DNA from: Comamonas testosteroni TK102
GTDB taxonomy: Bacteria > Pseudomonadota > Gammaproteobacteria > Burkholderiales > Burkholderiaceae_C
Reading direction: 5' to 3'
Assembly: GCF_000739375.1 (NCBI RefSeq)
Contig: NZ_CP006704.1
Span: 5,642,001-5,706,000, forward strand
Length of the DNA: 64,000 nucleotides
Part shown: positions 62,617-64,000 of the stretch, one piece after another
How the letters are laid out: each line of letters starts with the position of its first letter
Position numbering within the stretch: position 1 is the first letter of the stretch
Position numbers and translations under genes: made by a program
The notes under the pieces: generated by a model
Told to the model about the DNA's origin: nothing
Databases searched by the model: none
What the model saw: only the letters and a program-made list of their open reading frames with translations

Positions 62617-62632
62617 AGCAAGGTCCGTGCCA
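62617..62632 (-). promoter_or_regulatory. Sigma-54 promoter of the TonB receptor-DUF4198 unit
   Basis: On the minus strand TGGCACGGACCTTGCT, a complete match to TGGCACG-N4-TTGCW with exact spacing. It predicts a start near 62606, which favours translation of the receptor from 62576. Confidence 0.82.
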
Positions 62633-62737
62633 CGCACTGCACCGTCATCGCCCCGCAATGCACCAAGAAGTGCCAGCCACGGCATCCAGGGAACGCCATG
62701 GTGCATATCCGCAAACCCAATGCACCAACAAGGTGCC
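62633..62737. promoter_or_regulatory. Cluster of NtrC-like boxes between the TonB receptor and ureA
   Basis: The best box is TGCACCAACAAGGTGCC (62721-62737), 12 of 14 specified bases of TGCACCA-N3-TGGTGCA. Further half-sites are TGCACC at 62637-62642, TGCACCA at 62659-62665 (followed by AGTGCC) and GGTGCA in ATGGTGCAT near 62700. Together they lie between two divergent sigma-54 promoters and could serve both. The rest of this 304-base gap between the two genes holds no coding sequence. Confidence 0.65.
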
Positions 62738-62784
62738 ATATCACAGCAACCCAGCCGCCATCCACCAGCAACAAGGGCTTGCCA

Positions 62785-62801
62785 TTGGCATAGCACTTGC
62801 T
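62785..62801 (+). promoter_or_regulatory. Sigma-54 promoter of the urease operon (ureA)
   Basis: TTGGCATAGCACTTGCT: GG at 62787-62788 and GC at 62799-62800, exactly ten bases between, with TTGGCA and TTGCT both conserved (mismatches only in the CG of the -24 element). Predicted start is near 62812, giving a ~70-base leader before ureA. Confidence 0.8.
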
Positions 62802-62880
62802 ACATAAAAGGGCATGAAACTCCCAGCGCGCGTTCTGCCGGTGCCACCGGCTGCGCGAGCTGACTGAGGGATTGAAGACG

Positions 62881-63183
62881 ATGGAACTGACACCGCGCGA
62901 AAAAGACAAGCTGCTGATCTTCACTGCGGCCCTGCTGGCCGAGCGGCGCATGGCCCGCGGCCTCAAGCTCAACTACCCCGAGGCCGTGGCACTGATCAGC
63001 GCCTTTGTGATGGAAGGTGCACGTGACGGCAAGACCGTGGCCCAGCTCATGAGCGAAGGCCGCAGCGTGCTGACCCGTGCCGATGTGATGGAAGGCATTC
63101 CCGAGATGATTCCCGACATCCAGATCGAGGCCACCTTCCCCGATGGCACCAAGCTCGTCACCGTGCACGAACCCATCGCCTGA
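62881..63183 (+). CDS. ureA: Urease subunit gamma
   Basis: A 100-residue protein, the exact usual length. [40 protein letters not shown], then [50 protein letters not shown], are near-universal urease gamma sequences. With beta and alpha it forms the nickel enzyme that splits urea to ammonia and carbon dioxide. The ATG at 62881 is used; a TTG nine bases upstream is unlikely. It is preceded by a sigma-54 promoter and NtrC boxes. Confidence 0.98.
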   Translation: MELTPREKDKLLIFTAALLAERRMARGLKLNYPEAVALISAFVMEGARDGKTVAQLMSEGRSVLTRADVMEGIPEMIPDIQIEATFPDGTKLVTVHEPIA

Positions 63184-63232
63184 CTCGGCTCCGAGAATTC
63201 AGGCCTTTAGCCATCAAACCCTTACCCTTCAA

Positions 63233-63246
63233 GCGCAAACAGCTAT
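63233..63246 (+). repeat. Short dispersed repeat (variant GCGCAAACAGCTAT)
   Basis: One mismatch from the 14-base string found at 5533, 45502 and 49581. Here its last bases provide the first two bases of the ureJ start codon (63245). Confidence 0.65.
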
Positions 63247-63862
63247 GAAATTCACTAAGCTCCTTGCCACCACAGCCGCCGCTGCGACTGCACTGCCCCT
63301 GTCCGCTCTCGCCCATATGGGCTCCGATGCAGGCGGCCATCACCACTTTCTCGACAGCCTGGGCCATGCCTTTGCCCACCCGTTTACCGGCGCAGACCAT
63401 CTGGCCGCCATGCTGGCCGTGGGCGCCTGGAGCGCGCTGACCATGCCCGGCCTGCGCACGGCCTGGCGTGCACCTGCGGCCTTTGTGGCCCTGCTGGTGG
63501 CAGGTGCCGTGGCCGGCTTTGCCGGCCTGTGGGTGCCGGGCGTGGAGCCCATGATTGCCGCATCCGTGCTGGTGCTGGGCCTGCTGGTGCTGGTTCAGCA
63601 ACGAATGCCCTGGGCCGCCGCCGCCTCCCTGGCTGCCGTGTTTGCCTTCTTCCATGGCGCTGCACACGGCTTTGAGCTGGCCGGAGACAGCGGCCTGGCT
63701 GCCGTCGGCGCGCTGGTGGGCATTGCACTGGGCTCGGCCACACTGCATATCGCAGGCATGGTGCTCGGTCATGCCCTCATGCAGCGCCACCAGTGGGTGG
63801 CCCGGTTCGGCGGTGCAGCCACCGCCGCGCTCGGCGCTTTCATGCTGACGAAACTGGCGTGA
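63245..63862 (+). CDS. ureJ: HupE/UreJ family nickel-related membrane protein
   Basis: A 205-residue protein with a signal-like start (FTKLLATTAAAATALPLSALAH), a His-rich stretch (MGSDAGGHHHFLDSLGHAFAHPFTGADHLAAMLAVGAW; HPFTGADHL is the family's metal motif) and about six membrane helices to the C-terminus. HupE/UreJ proteins are thought to transport nickel. Its position between ureA and ureB fits that role. The ATG at 63245 gives the usual N-terminus, 61 bases after ureA. Confidence 0.93.
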   Translation: MKFTKLLATTAAAATALPLSALAHMGSDAGGHHHFLDSLGHAFAHPFTGADHLAAMLAVGAWSALTMPGLRTAWRAPAAFVALLVAGAVAGFAGLWVPGVEPMIAASVLVLGLLVLVQQRMPWAAAASLAAVFAFFHGAAHGFELAGDSGLAAVGALVGIALGSATLHIAGMVLGHALMQRHQWVARFGGAATAALGAFMLTKLA

Positions 63863-63916
63863 CATGAAACACCCCGGCACAGCGCAGCACAAGGCCTTTG
63901 CGCAAGGAGACGAAAG

Positions 63917-64000
63917 ATGATCCCCGGCGAACTGATTCTTGACGAGGGCAGCCATGCACTCAACCCCGGCCGCCGCACGCTCACGCTGGTGGTGAAAAAT
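63917..64000 (+). CDS. ureB: Urease subunit beta, N-terminal part
   Basis: The first 28 residues of Ure[21 protein letters not shown] followed by TLTLVVKN, before the window ends. The opening MIPGE is characteristic of the family. AAGGAG lies nine bases before the ATG. The alpha subunit and remaining accessory genes presumably follow outside the window. Confidence 0.95.
   Translation, partial: MIPGELILDEGSHALNPGRRTLTLVVKN

Noticed and set aside
62605..62737. Repeated TGCACC strings as a CRISPR or satellite array
   Set aside because: Spacing is irregular, the units are only six to seven bases and occur in both orientations, as expected for NtrC half-sites.

Overview
The window looks like a chromosomal segment of a high-GC betaproteobacterium of the family Comamonadaceae, most likely Comamonas or a close relative. 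This is an inference from gene content: three orphan Bug-type periplasmic receptors, a full tad pilus locus, a CYP116B-type self-sufficient P450, a urtABCDE/ure urea system with ureJ between ureA and ureB, and short intergenic repeats that recur across the window. I see no rRNA, tRNA, CRISPR array, transposase or phage gene.

Layout. (1) 0-6.6 kb: housekeeping block of rpe (partial), apaG, a polytopic membrane protein of the so-called SpecificRecomb family, thiL, a frameshifted DUF4139 gene, pgpA and pncC/cinA. (2) 6.6-18.9 kb, minus strand: a twelve-gene tad/cpa locus for Flp pili running from flp to tadG; its secretin gene cpaC carries a one-base frameshift. (3) 19-30.2 kb: XRE regulator, UPF0149 protein, GltB-like FMN protein, kinase-fold protein, dctA and a large hybrid histidine kinase; a LuxR-type response regulator lies 1.8 kb beyond the kinase, past three small genes. 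(4) 30.3-40.2 kb: two small catabolic clusters, each with an IclR regulator and a Bug receptor, one around an FAD monooxygenase and an MBL-fold protein, the other around the P450-reductase fusion. (5) 41.6-50.9 kb: ureD and urtABCDE on the minus strand, split by a plus-strand Bug-tauD pair. (6) 51.2-59.0 kb, minus strand: a tightly packed nine-gene operon (ferredoxin, flavodoxin-fold reductase, cytosine-deaminase-like amidohydrolase, RidA, creatininase-family amidase, ABC importer, FAD oxidase) of unknown substrate, with a RutR-like TetR gene just upstream. (7) 59.8-64 kb: a DUF4198 protein and TonB receptor (probable nickel uptake) on the minus strand, divergent from ureA-ureJ-ureB, which runs off the right edge.

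The main result concerns the right third. Four sigma-54 (RpoN) promoters with exact GG-N10-GC spacing precede urtA, the nine-gene operon, the TonB receptor and ureA. Three of these regions also carry NtrC-like boxes, close to TGCACCA-N3-TGGTGCA. This suggests one nitrogen-starvation regulon covering urea import, nickel import, urease and an undescribed nitrogen-compound catabolic pathway. At the nine-gene operon a RutR-type operator overlaps the predicted transcription start. The arrangement resembles the control of the E. coli rut pyrimidine operon, but the enzymes differ (no RutA or RutB), so the pathway is a good candidate for something new.

UreD is 20 kb from ureA and on the opposite strand. 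Flipping the segment between about 41.6 and 62.8 kb would restore the usual urt-ureD-ureA order, so an ancestral inversion is plausible.
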